64,000 nucleotides of DNA, taken from NCBI RefSeq assembly GCF_003586285.1, contig NZ_QUBR01000001.1, positions 248,001 to 312,000 on the forward strand. The letters run 5' to 3'. This DNA comes from Aeromicrobium endophyticum. GTDB taxonomy: Bacteria > Actinomycetota > Actinomycetes > Propionibacteriales > Nocardioidaceae. This document shows positions 53,884 to 63,113 of this stretch, in pieces. How positions within the stretch are numbered: position 1 is the stretch's first letter; the number at the start of each line of letters is the position of its first letter. The notes beneath the pieces were generated by a model that was given only the letters and a program-made list of their open reading frames with translations, made no database searches and was not told where the DNA came from. The position numbers were made by a program, and so were the translations under genes.

Positions 53884-55547
53884 TCAGCAGCGGGCGGGAG
53901 GCGCGACGCCGATGTCGACCGGCAGCTGGCCGAGGGCCCGGGCCTTGCCAGTCAGGACAGCCACGAGCGCTCGCATGGCCGGGACGTCGCGGCCGTACAG
54001 CGCGACCTTGGTGGGCGCCGAGCTGCGGGCCAGGCCGTACGGCGTGTCGGTCGACACGACCACGTCCGCGCTGGCGGCCGGCACGCCGGACCCGAGCAGC
54101 GCCACGGTGGTGTCGCCGCCCAGCGGCAGGCCCGCCTCTTGGGCGGCGGTGCGGAACGCGGCGACGGCCTCTGACGAGCCAGTGGGCGTGACCGACGTGA
54201 TGCGCGGGACGGGGCACGGGTGGGCGACCACGGTCGCGGCCATCGTGCTGAGCTCTTGCGACTGCTCGGCGTGGCTGCCCGGCTCGCCCGGCAGCTCGGG
54301 CGAGGCCTGCGCGTGCAGCAGGTAGGCGATCGTGCGCGCCGCCGAGTCGCGCGCCTGCTGTTCGGGGATCTCGCCGGACTTGAGAGCCGCGAGCACCGCG
54401 TCGTACGCCTGCTCGTTGTCGGCCGGCATCAGGGCCAGGTCGCTGCCCGCCTTGATCGCCGCGACCGTCGAGTCGCCGCCCGGGTAGCGCTGCATGACCG
54501 CACCCATGCCGAGCGAGTCGCTGATCACCAGCCCGTCGAAGCCGAGGTTGTCGCGAAGGCCCTTGGTGATGACCTTGCGCGACATCGACGCCGGGACGCC
54601 CTTGTCGATCGCGGAGACGTCGAGGTGGCCCGTCATGATGCCGGGCGCGGCATCGGCGACGGCCGCCTCGAACGGCTTGAGGTCGTGCGACTTGAGCCGG
54701 GCTCGATCGCTGTCGAGCACGGGCAGGCCCTTGTGGCTGTCGGTCGACACGTTGTGCCCCGGGAAGTGCTTGACGGCCGAGATCACGCCCGCCTCGGAGT
54801 AGCCGTCGACCGCCGCCACGACCGCCTCGGCCACGGTCTCGGGGTCGGAGCCGGCCGATCGGCTGCCGATGATGGGGTCGGCCGGGCCGATCGTGATGTC
54901 GCCGTCGGGGGCGAAGACCGTGTTGTAGCCGGCCGCCCGCAGCTCGGCACCCGACGCGCGGGTCGCCGCCGTCACGGCCGCTGCGCCCCGCTCGCCGTGC
55001 CCGAGGATCGCGGCGCCGGCGGACATGAACGTCGGGAACGTCGTCAGCGGATCGGTGAGCCGCGCGACCAGCCCGCCCTCCTGGTCGATCGGCACCATGA
55101 CCGGGAAGCCGCGGCCTGCGCCGGCCTCCTGCAGCTGCCGGTTGAACGTCTTGACGTCGTCGAGCGGGTCGTCGGTCGTCACGTCGAGGATCTGCTGCCC
55201 CGTGACCATCACGCCCGCGAAGTGCTTGTCGCGCACCAAGGCCAGCGACTGCTCGTTCGAGAAGCTGCGGGCGATGATGAGCTGACCCGCGAGGTCTTCC
55301 AGCGGCAGGGCGTCGGCGAGCTTGGTGGCCTTCGCGCGCTCGGCGGACGTCGGGGCCCAGCCGGCCTTCTTCGCCGGCTCGGACGGCGCGGGGGTGCTGC
55401 CCCCGCCGCCGACCACCCGGTCGGTGCCGCCGTCGCCCTCGGGGGCGAGGCGGGTCCACCAGCCGACGGCACCGATGACGACGAGCACCGAGAGGACGAC
55501 CGTGGCGGCGGTGCGCGTGCGTGACCGGTGGCGCGTGGGTGCCGTCA

Positions 55548-55548
<1 letters not shown>
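53884..55548 (-). CDS. GH3-family beta-N-acetylhexosaminidase-like protein, membrane-anchored
   Basis: In this 554-residue protein, one N-terminal helix (TAATVVLSVLVVIGAVGWW) anchors or exports it. A GH3 barrel follows: GVMVTGQQI, VPIDQEGGLVARL, AVKHFPGHNVSTDSHKGLP (the NagZ-type KHFPGH loop) and VISDSLGMGAV (nucleophile Asp). A C-terminal alpha/beta domain (VTPTGSSEAVAAFR, VALLGSGVPAASADVVVST) completes it. Relatives release GlcNAc from murein fragments. Its GTG overlaps the tsaD stop by one base, so it rides on the tsaD transcript. Confidence 0.87.
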
Positions 55549-56594
<1,046 letters not shown>

Positions 56595-56601
56595 GCCTGA
56601 C

Positions 56602-56607
56602 AGTCTG
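56602..56607 (-). promoter_or_regulatory. Candidate -10 hexamer of tsaD-GH3
   Basis: CAGACT on the minus strand lies 7 nt before GTG 56594. Confidence 0.4.
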
Positions 56608-56621
56608 CCATCGTCGTCGGC

Positions 56622-57125
56622 ATGACCCGCACCGACGACATCCCCGAGGCCTACGACGAGCGCAGCGTGCTGCTGCAGATGCTGCACTACACGCAGGACA
56701 CGGCGGTCATGAAGGTCAGCGGCCTGAGCCAGGAGCTGGCCCGGGCCGCTCCCCTGCCGACCTCGCCGCTGATGAGCGCGGCCAACGTCCTCAACCACCT
56801 GCGCTGGGTCGAGCGGTCGTGGGTGACCGCCGACCTGCTCGGCGGGGTGGACGACCGGCCGTGGACGAAGGAGAGGCCGGACGCCGAGATGGAGGAAGGC
56901 TCGACCCTGCCGATCGAGGACGTCATCGAGCTCTACGAGCAGGAGGCGGCCCGCACCCGGGCGGTGTTCGCCGAGGTCGACCTCGACCTGGTGCGCCAGG
57001 GCGAGCTGCCTGCACAACCCGTGACGGCACGGTGGATCCTGCTGCACCTGATCGAGGAGACCGCCCGCCACAACGGCCACCTCGACATCCTGCGCGAGCT
57101 CGCCGACGGGTCGACGGGCGACTAG
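56622..57125 (+). CDS. DinB/DUF664 family protein
   Basis: The 167-residue four-helix protein has a likely metal site in [12 protein letters not shown] and [19 protein letters not shown] (three His). DinB/YfiT-like proteins include thiol-dependent (mycothiol or bacillithiol) S-transferases, and actinobacterial DUF664 members are thought to be of that type. The exact reaction is not known. It diverges from tsaD (27 bp) and converges with the DUF427 gene. Confidence 0.84.
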   Translation: MTRTDDIPEAYDERSVLLQMLHYTQDTAVMKVSGLSQELARAAPLPTSPLMSAANVLNHLRWVERSWVTADLLGGVDDRPWTKERPDAEMEEGSTLPIEDVIELYEQEAARTRAVFAEVDLDLVRQGELPAQPVTARWILLHLIEETARHNGHLDILRELADGSTGD

Positions 57126-57139
57126 CCGCGGGGACGGGG

Positions 57140-57445
57140 CTACTCGGAGAGGGTGACCTGGCTCTTGTCGAAGGCGACGTAGCCGCTGTAGTCCTGGCCG
57201 ACCCGGTCGAACGACGACGGGATGGGCTCGGGGTACGACCAGCCGCCGTCCTTGGCCACGTCGTCGCCCGTGCCGACGTCGAAGTACTGGGCGTCGCCCT
57301 TCCAGGGGCAGTGGTACGCGGTGGGGCTCTTGGTGAACGCGCCCTCGGTGAGGCTGGACGGCGGGAAGTACCAGTTGCCCTCGATCGTGACGAGCTGGTC
57401 GGTGGGTGCGTCGGCGACGACGGTGGATCCGATGACGGCCTTCAT
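57140..57445 (-). CDS. DUF427 family protein
   Basis: The 101-residue protein matches DUF427: [49 protein letters not shown] and [12 protein letters not shown]. Members are small beta-rich proteins without a proven role. It follows the acyltransferase gene by 9 bp on the same strand and is the last gene of that unit. Confidence 0.88.
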   Translation of the reverse strand: MKAVIGSTVVADAPTDQLVTIEGNWYFPPSSLTEGAFTKSPTAYHCPWKGDAQYFDVGTGDDVAKDGGWSYPEPIPSSFDRVGQDYSGYVAFDKSQVTLSE

Positions 57446-57454
57446 GCGCTGCTC

Positions 57455-58219
57455 CTAGCGATCGGTGTTCTTCGCGGCGCGTCGGGCGGCGCGGGCCGCG
57501 TACTCCTGCTCGTCGAGTCTGGCAGCCTCGGCCAAGGTCGGCGCGGTGCCGCCGTGGCGGGCCGGTGCCCACCACTGGCCCTCGGGACGCAGCGGGTACT
57601 CGGCGATCGCGTGGTCGAGCAGCCTCGACATCTCGTCGCGCAGCACCGCCGTCTCGGCGACCGGGTCCTCACCCGTCACCGCGATGGGCGCGCCGACGTG
57701 CAGGCCGATCGTCTTGCCGCGGCCCTTCAGGTCCGGCTCGTGGTCCTTGGTCTTGAGCAGCTGGGTGCCCCACGTGACCATGGGGATGAGCGGCACGCCC
57801 GCCTCGGCAGCCATCCTGACCGCACCGGTCTTGAGCTCCTTGATCTCGAACGACCGGCTGATCGTCGCCTCCGGGAAGATGCCGACGATCTCGCCCTCGC
57901 GGGCGTACCGCACGGCGTCGTCGTACGACTGCTGGCCGTTGTCGCGGTCGACCGAGATGTGGTGGAACGAGCGCATGATCGGCCCCGACACCCGGTGGTC
58001 GAAGGCTTCCTTCTTGGCCATGAAGCGCACCAGCCGGCCGCTCGGCTGCGCCGCGAGGCCGTCGAAGACGAAGTCGACGTAGCCGATGTGGTTGGCGGCC
58101 AGGATCGCGCCGCCCTCGCGCGGGATGTGCTCGGTGCCCGACATCTGGAACTTCATGCCGAGGACCTTGAAGAGCGTCTTGGCGGTGACGATCGTGGCCG
58201 GGTACGTGAGGTCGCGCAT
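57455..58219 (-). CDS. 1-acylglycerol-3-phosphate acyltransferase-like protein (PlsC family)
   Basis: The 254-residue protein has acyltransferase block [13 protein letters not shown] (NHxxxxD), block [13 protein letters not shown], block [14 protein letters not shown] (FPEG variant with Ala) and block [13 protein letters not shown]. It should acylate lysophosphatidate or a related lipid at the inner membrane face. ATG 58219 is chosen over 58237 because TACCCT lies 6 nt before it and the longer form would overlap that hexamer. Confidence 0.9.
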   Translation of the reverse strand: MRDLTYPATIVTAKTLFKVLGMKFQMSGTEHIPREGGAILAANHIGYVDFVFDGLAAQPSGRLVRFMAKKEAFDHRVSGPIMRSFHHISVDRDNGQQSYDDAVRYAREGEIVGIFPEATISRSFEIKELKTGAVRMAAEAGVPLIPMVTWGTQLLKTKDHEPDLKGRGKTIGLHVGAPIAVTGEDPVAETAVLRDEMSRLLDHAIAEYPLRPEGQWWAPARHGGTAPTLAEAARLDEQEYAARAARRAAKNTDR

Positions 58220-58225
58220 CCGGTC

Positions 58226-58231
58226 AGGGTA
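58226..58231 (-). promoter_or_regulatory. Candidate -10 hexamer of the PlsC-DUF427 unit
   Basis: TACCCT on the minus strand, 6 nt before ATG 58219; it lies just beyond the terminator of the upstream operon. Confidence 0.55.
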
Positions 58232-58240
58232 GTGCACACG

Positions 58241-58275
58241 CGTGCACCCGGCGGGTCGAGCCGGCCGGGTGCACG
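58241..58275 (-). terminator. Terminator hairpin after the DUF5709 gene
   Basis: Perfect 12-bp arms CGTGCACCCGGC (58241-58252) and GCCGGGTGCACG (58264-58275) with an 11-nt loop, 33 bp past the DUF5709 stop. It closes the alr-tsaE-tsaB-rimI-DUF5709 stretch. Confidence 0.78.
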
Positions 58276-58308
58276 AGCGAGGCTCGGGACGTACGTGGGG
58301 TCGTGCGC

Positions 58309-58701
58309 TCAGTCCTCGGGGACGATGTGCACGGCGGCCTCTTCGGCACTGGCCGCGGCCCCGTCGATGCCGACGTCGTCGCCGACGAGGTCCTTCTCGA
58401 CGTCCTCGCCGATGCCGCCGTCGGGGTCGACCAGGCGACCGGCCCGCTCACCGCCGACCTCGCCGTCGTCGAGGTCCTCGCCGGCCTCGGCGTAGGGGTC
58501 GGGCTCGGGCTCCTCCTGGCGCAGGCGCTCGTCGAGGGACTCGCCCTGCAGCTGCTCGTCGGCCGTCGTGCCGAAGCCCTCGCCGCGGTACGCCTCGGGC
58601 GGCGAGTAGCCGGAGTCGAGCGTCGCGTCGGGGTCGTCGAAGATCGCGTCCTGGTCGGGGCCTTGATCGTCCTCGGGGAAGGTGTCAGGTGTCTCGGTCA
58701 T
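58309..58701 (-). CDS. DUF5709 family acidic protein
   Basis: The 130-residue protein is very rich in Asp, Glu and Gly, with the family segments DATLDSGYSPPEAYRGEGFGTTADEQLQGESLDERLRQEEPEP and GRLVDPDGG. It is predicted to be soluble and partly disordered. DUF5709 occurs widely in actinomycetes with no known function. The ATG at 58701 is overlapped by the stop of the ridA remnant, which suggests the two were once translationally coupled. Confidence 0.85.
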   Translation of the reverse strand: MTETPDTFPEDDQGPDQDAIFDDPDATLDSGYSPPEAYRGEGFGTTADEQLQGESLDERLRQEEPEPDPYAEAGEDLDDGEVGGERAGRLVDPDGGIGEDVEKDLVGDDVGIDGAAASAEEAAVHIVPED

Positions 58702-58877
58702 GAACCCAGCCTCGCACGCCAGCCCTGAGGCGCACGGTGAGCCTCGACCTCGATCTCGACGAGGTGGTCGGGGTGCGCGAAGGCCGTGACCTGCACCATC
58801 GTCGCGACCGGCCGCACCGCCCACGAGCAGCCGACGACGTCCTCGTACGGACTGCGGGAGCTGACGTTCCTTCTCAG
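58698..58877 (-). pseudogene. ridA (YjgF) remnant with central deletion
   Basis: A 60-codon stretch reads CTG-Arg-Arg-Asn then VSSRSPYEDVVGCSWAVR, which is the N-terminus of RidA-family proteins. It runs without a break into PVATMVQVTAFAHPDHLVEIEVEAHR, their C-terminus, and ends in TGA 58698-58700. The roughly 70-80 central residues, including most of the trimer core, are missing in frame, and the expected start ATG is CTG. RidA proteins deaminate reactive enamines. This copy cannot fold normally. Confidence 0.75.
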
Positions 58878-58928
58878 GGGCAGGGTCCCGTGGGCGGAGT
58901 CTCGTCACTCGTCCGGCGGGTCGCCGGC

Positions 58929-59363
58929 TCATCGCCACTCCTGGATGTCGAGCTGCATGACCAGCGCGTCGATCCCGCCGGCGTAGTAGCCCCGGCGGGT
59001 GGCGATCGTGTCGAAGCCGTGCGCCTCGTAGAGACCGATCGCGGCGACGTTGTCGGCGGCCACCTCGAGCAGCATCCGCTCGGCGTCGAGGTCGCGGGCC
59101 AGGTCGACGAGCTCGGCGAGGACGTCGCGGGCCAGGCCGCGTCCGCGGGCAGCCGGGATCACCGCGATGCGGTCGAGGTCGGCCACGTCGCCGGCCACGG
59201 AGATCGCGCCGTAGGCCTCGAGGTCGTCCGACACGAGCACGACGTGGCGCTCGCCCCGCACCTCGTCGGCCACGAGGGTCTCGCTCCACGCCGACGACCC
59301 GAAGCACGCCGCCTCGACGGCCGCGATGGCGGCGACGTCGTCGAGCGTCGCGCGGCGGGTCAT
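58929..59363 (-). CDS. rimI: Ribosomal-protein-alanine N-acetyltransferase RimI
   Basis: The 144-residue GNAT protein starts TRRATLDDVAAIAAVEAACFGSSAWSETLV (the RimI CFxxxWSE block) and has LDRIAVIPAARGRGLARDVLAEL (acetyl-CoA loop) and LEVAADNVAAIGLYEAHGFDTIATRRGYY. RimI acetylates the N-terminus of ribosomal protein S18 in E. coli. Its ATG overlaps the tsaB stop by 4 nt. Confidence 0.93.
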   Translation of the reverse strand: MTRRATLDDVAAIAAVEAACFGSSAWSETLVADEVRGERHVVLVSDDLEAYGAISVAGDVADLDRIAVIPAARGRGLARDVLAELVDLARDLDAERMLLEVAADNVAAIGLYEAHGFDTIATRRGYYAGGIDALVMQLDIQEWR

Positions 59364-59995
59364 GCGCGCTTCGACGACACCTGGGGCACGGCGTCGGGCC
59401 GGCGCAGGTAGAGCGGCTCGAGCGGCAGCTCGACCGCGCGTCCGGACACCACCAGCTGCGCCAGCGACGACGCCCGCGGGGCACCGACCTCGCCCGCCGC
59501 GCGCAGCACGCCGTCGTAGAGGTGGGCGCCCTGTCCGAACGCCGGGAGGTCTGGGTGCAGCGCCGCGAGGTCGGCCGGCTTGAGCACGTGGGGGCCGTCG
59601 AGACGGAGGTGGTCTCCCCCGTAGCGCGCCCAGTAGACCTCCTTGCGGCGAGCATCGGTCGCCACGAGGAACTCGCCCTCGACCTGGACGTCGGCCGCGA
59701 CGATGTCGAGCGAGCACACGCCGTGAGCGGTCAGCCCCAAGGTGGACGCGAGCGTGAGCGCCGTGACGACGCCGACCCGCAGGCCGGTGAACGGGCCCGG
59801 CCCGACGCCGACGGCGACGTCGGTGAGGTCGCCCATCGCGGCACCCGCCTGGGCCATCGCGTCGCGGATCGCCGGGGCCAGCAGCTCGCCGTGGGCCATC
59901 GCCCCCTCACCGGAGGCCTGGCCCACCACGCGGGTGCCGTCGTGGACGGCGACGGTGATGACCGGGGTGGCGGTGTCGAAGGCGAGGAGGAGCAC
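59360..59995 (-). CDS. tsaB: TsaB, partner of TsaD in tRNA t6A synthesis
   Basis: The 211-residue ASKHA-fold protein has LLAFDTATPVITVAVHDG, AHGELLAPAIRDAM, VAVGVGPGPFTGLRVGVVTA and VATDARRKEVYWARY. TsaB has no activity alone but joins TsaD and TsaE. GTG 59995 follows TAGGCT by 6 nt, so tsaB-rimI can be transcribed apart from tsaE. Confidence 0.94.
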   Translation of the reverse strand: MLLLAFDTATPVITVAVHDGTRVVGQASGEGAMAHGELLAPAIRDAMAQAGAAMGDLTDVAVGVGPGPFTGLRVGVVTALTLASTLGLTAHGVCSLDIVAADVQVEGEFLVATDARRKEVYWARYGGDHLRLDGPHVLKPADLAALHPDLPAFGQGAHLYDGVLRAAGEVGAPRASSLAQLVVSGRAVELPLEPLYLRRPDAVPQVSSKRA

Positions 59996-60001
59996 GGCTG
60001 A

Positions 60002-60007
60002 AGCCTA
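60002..60007 (-). promoter_or_regulatory. Candidate -10 hexamer of tsaB-rimI
   Basis: TAGGCT on the minus strand covers the end of the tsaE stop codon region and lies 6 nt before GTG 59995. Confidence 0.5.
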
Positions 60008-61006
60008 CGAGCCCGTCGGCGTCGAGCCCAACAGCGTCGACCGCAGGGGGACGCCCACCCAGCGCGCGCCGTGCGGCTTGATCGTGACGACGCGGGGGTC
60101 GACCTCGTCGGGCAGCTCGCCGACCTCGCCGTCGTGCGGTGTGCCGAGCGGGTCGATGGGCCGCGGCCCGCGGACCTCGATGCGGACGTGCAGCCAGCTG
60201 TCGGCGAGCTGCTCGGCCATGCCGTCGCCCCACTCCACCACCGTCACGGCCGACTCGGTGGTGGAGTCGAGGTCGAGGTCGTCGAGCTCGCTGAGGTCGC
60301 CGAGCCGGTAGGCGTCGACGTGCACCAGCGGCGGCCCGTCGACCAACGACGGGTGCGTGCGGGCCAGGACGAAGGTGGGCGACGTGACGGGGCCGCGCAC
60401 GCCCAGCGCCTCGCCGAGGCCCTGCGTGAACGTCGTCTTGCCGGCGCCGAGGTCACCCGACAGCACGAGCAGGTCGCCCGCCCGCAGCAGCGGCGCCAGG
60501 CGCGACGCGAGAGCCTGCATCTCCTCGGGGGTCGGCACCTCGCGGGCCAGCCACAACGTCTTGCCGAACTCGATGAACGGCTCGTCCCGCCCCACGGGGA
60601 CGTACAGGCGCCGCGACCAGAACTGCACCGTGTCGGGCAGCTCCTCGCGCACGTCGAGCCAGATGCCGTCCTTGCCGCGCTCCTCGGCGGTGTCCTCGGC
60701 GACGCCCACCATGGCCGAGGCCACGCCACGCGCCTGGATGTCGGGATCGACGCACACCCTGCGCAGGCCCAGCTGCCCCGGACGGGACTCGTCGAACAGC
60801 AGCGCGCCCATCGGCAGCCCGCGGCGCTCGACCAGCAGGCCGCCGGCCGTCCGCAAGGTCTCGGCGACCGACTCGACGGTCTCGTCGAGCGCCGTCGACG
60901 GCGGGTCGAGGGTGGGACGGGCTCCGAACGAGCGGTGGATGATGTCGACGATGACCGCCGCGTGCTCCGGTCCGGCATCGATGACGTTCAGGGCGTTGGA
61001 CGTCAT
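60005..61006 (-). CDS. tsaE: GNAT-TsaE fusion (tRNA t6A ATPase subunit with N-terminal acetyltransferase domain)
   Basis: In this 333-residue protein, residues 1-150 form a GNAT domain (VCVDPDIQARGVASAMV acetyl-CoA loop, SRRLYVPVG end). From about 158 a TsaE domain begins: Walker A SGDLGAGKTTFTQG (183-196), SPTFVLARTH, HVDAYRLGD and VTVVEWGDGM. TsaE alone is usually about 150-160 residues. TsaE hydrolyses ATP to reset the TsaBD complex; the GNAT substrate is unknown. The ATG overlaps the preceding hydrolase stop (ATGA). Confidence 0.93.
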   Translation of the reverse strand: MTSNALNVIDAGPEHAAVIVDIIHRSFGARPTLDPPSTALDETVESVAETLRTAGGLLVERRGLPMGALLFDESRPGQLGLRRVCVDPDIQARGVASAMVGVAEDTAEERGKDGIWLDVREELPDTVQFWSRRLYVPVGRDEPFIEFGKTLWLAREVPTPEEMQALASRLAPLLRAGDLLVLSGDLGAGKTTFTQGLGEALGVRGPVTSPTFVLARTHPSLVDGPPLVHVDAYRLGDLSELDDLDLDSTTESAVTVVEWGDGMAEQLADSWLHVRIEVRGPRPIDPLGTPHDGEVGELPDEVDPRVVTIKPHGARWVGVPLRSTLLGSTPTGS

Positions 61007-61992
61007 GACATGGCCTCCTTCACGTCGTCGAGCACGTCCTCGATGATCGCGGTGACGGCCTCGTGCTCCTCGAACATCAGCATGTGCCCCACGTCGTCGA
61101 GCACCACGAGCTCGGCACCGGGGATCGCCGCGGCGAGCCGGCGGCTGTGCTTGACGGGCGTCAGCAGGTCGGCCGTGCCGCCCGCCACGGTGGTGCGGGC
61201 CCGGCCGAGCGCCTCGAGCCCCGCCGTCAGGTCGAGCCCGACGAAGTTGGGGTAGAAGTCGGTCAGCACGTGCGTGGGTGCCTCGAGGATCATCTCGTTG
61301 GCCATGTCGACGTGCCGCTCGTGCGCGCCCGGCCCCAGGCCCCAGCGGCGGATGATCGAGTAGCTGTTGAAGCGCCGGCCCCAGTCGAGCACGGGCGCCC
61401 CAGCCCGCAGGATCGGGATCAGGTAGCGCAGACCGGGGCTGCTGCGCATGAGCCGTCCCGAGCTGGTGCCGAGCAGCACGACGCCCTTGACCCGCGAGCC
61501 GAACAGCTCGGGCCTCGTGCCGGCGAGCTGCATGATCGCCATCCCGCCCATCGAGTGCCCGATCAGGACGATCGGCCCCCGCGGGACGAGCTGCTGGATC
61601 ACCGAGACGATGTCGTCGGCGAGCTCGGCGAAGGTCGACTTCTTGCTGGTGGCGCGGCCCGAGCGCCCGTGCGACCGCAGGTCGACGAACACCATCCGCA
61701 CCTGGCCGCGCAGCGCCAGGCGCTGGTAGTGCCACACGTCGATGTTCTCGACCCAGCCGTGCAGGAACACCAGCGTGGGCGTCTTGCGCTCGGCCTCGTC
61801 GACCTCGACGTGCAGCGGCACGCCGTCGGTCGAGACCACCGTGGTGCCGTCGCTGCGCACCGAGCCGAACTCGACGTCCTCGCCCCGCCGCCGGCGACGG
61901 TGCGTGCGCACCCGTCCGTTGAGCAGCGTCGCCACGGTGCCCGCAGCCACGAATGCTCCTGCCGTCCCGGCCAGCCTCATCGTCTTGCTCAT
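61003..61992 (-). CDS. Alpha/beta-fold hydrolase, lipase/esterase-like
   Basis: The 329-residue protein has an N-terminal hydrophobic stretch (GTAGAFVAAGTVATLL) that may anchor it. The hydrolase core follows: LVFLHGWVEN (oxyanion), VLIGHSMGGMAIMQL (nucleophile elbow), GGTADLLTPVKH (acid) and VGHMLMFEEH (His). Its place between alr and tsaE, with ATGA overlaps on both sides, is a feature I believe is common in Nocardioidaceae. Substrate unknown. Confidence 0.87.
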   Translation of the reverse strand: MSKTMRLAGTAGAFVAAGTVATLLNGRVRTHRRRRRGEDVEFGSVRSDGTTVVSTDGVPLHVEVDEAERKTPTLVFLHGWVENIDVWHYQRLALRGQVRMVFVDLRSHGRSGRATSKKSTFAELADDIVSVIQQLVPRGPIVLIGHSMGGMAIMQLAGTRPELFGSRVKGVVLLGTSSGRLMRSSPGLRYLIPILRAGAPVLDWGRRFNSYSIIRRWGLGPGAHERHVDMANEMILEAPTHVLTDFYPNFVGLDLTAGLEALGRARTTVAGGTADLLTPVKHSRRLAAAIPGAELVVLDDVGHMLMFEEHEAVTAIIEDVLDDVKEAMS

Positions 61993-63113
61993 GCCTCGCC
62001 ACCCCGGTAGGTCCGCACGGTGCGGCCACCCAGGCGGGTGACGACCTCGTAGGCGATCGTGTCGGTCGCCGCCGCCCAGTCTTGCGCAGTCGGCTCGCCG
62101 TCATGACCGGGGCCGAACAACGTCACCAGGTCGCCCCGGCCGGCCGGGGCGTCGCCGAGGTCGACGACGAGCTGGTCCATGCAGACCCGCCCGACCAGCG
62201 GCACCCGCGCGCCACCGACCTGCAGCTCGGCCCGGTTGGACGCGGCGACCGCGATGCCGTCGCCATAGCCCATCGGCACCAGCCCGAGCGTGGTCTCGTG
62301 ATCGGCGACCCATTGGTGCCCGTACGAGACGCCTGCTCCTGCCGGCACCCGCTTGACCTGCGCGAGACGCGTGCGCAGCGTCATGACGGGGGTCAGCGTC
62401 GTCTCGTAGCCCAGGTCGGGGGCGGGCGGGATGCCGTACGCCGCGATGCCCACCCGCACGAGGTCGAGGTGCGTCGACGGACGCGTCAGGGTCGCGGCGG
62501 AGTTCGCGAGGTGCCGAAGGTCCGGCGACAGCCCGGCGGCGGCCAGCTCGTCGACCGCGGCCCGGAACACCGACTCCTGGACGTCGTTGGCCGGGTGGTC
62601 CGGCTCGTCGGCGCAGGCCAGGTGCGACCAGACGCCGGTGATCTCGACACGGCCCGCGGCTTGGGCCGAGGCAGCCGCGGCGACCAGCGCGGTCCACTCG
62701 TCGCCACGGGCGCCGTTGCGCGACAGGCCGGTGTCGACCTTGAGCTGTACCCGCGGGCGCCGGCCCGCGGCGGCGACGATCTCGTCGAGCTGCTCGACCG
62801 ACGACGCCGTGAGCTCGATGCCTGCCTCGACCGCCGCGCCGTAGGCGGCGCCGGGGACGGCCAACCAGCACAGCAGCGGACCGGAGTCGCCGGCCTGCCG
62901 CAGGGCCAGGGCCTCGTCGATCGTCGCGACGCCGAGCCAGGTGGAGCCCGCCGCACGCGCCGCCCGTGCCATGCGCACCCTGCCGTGGCCGTAGGCATCG
63001 GCCTTGACGACCGTCATCAGGGCCGATGACGGGGCGCAGGCCGCCAAGGCGGCGATGTTCGCACCGAAGGCGTCGAGGTCGATCACGGCCTCGATCTGCG
63101 GAGTGGGCATCAT
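61989..63113 (-). CDS. alr: Alanine racemase
   Basis: The 374-residue PLP enzyme supplies D-alanine for peptidoglycan. IDLDAFGANIAAL, the PLP-Lys motif MTVVKADAYGHG, VKVDTGLSRNG, AGVSYGHQW (second catalytic base Tyr) and GRVCMDQLVVDLG are all present. Two ATG codons are adjacent (63113 and 63110); 63113 overlaps the stop of the upstream nnr gene, in keeping with the ATGA joins of this operon. Confidence 0.95.
   Translation of the reverse strand: MMPTPQIEAVIDLDAFGANIAALAACAPSSALMTVVKADAYGHGRVRMARAARAAGSTWLGVATIDEALALRQAGDSGPLLCWLAVPGAAYGAAVEAGIELTASSVEQLDEIVAAAGRRPRVQLKVDTGLSRNGARGDEWTALVAAAASAQAAGRVEITGVWSHLACADEPDHPANDVQESVFRAAVDELAAAGLSPDLRHLANSAATLTRPSTHLDLVRVGIAAYGIPPAPDLGYETTLTPVMTLRTRLAQVKRVPAGAGVSYGHQWVADHETTLGLVPMGYGDGIAVAASNRAELQVGGARVPLVGRVCMDQLVVDLGDAPAGRGDLVTLFGPGHDGEPTAQDWAAATDTIAYEVVTRLGGRTVRTYRGGEA

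Noticed and set aside
58309-59655. 448-codon frame running through DUF5709, the ridA remnant, rimI and tsaB
   Set aside because: Only its last 130 residues, from ATG 58701, match a family; the rest is an out-of-frame reading of rimI and tsaB.
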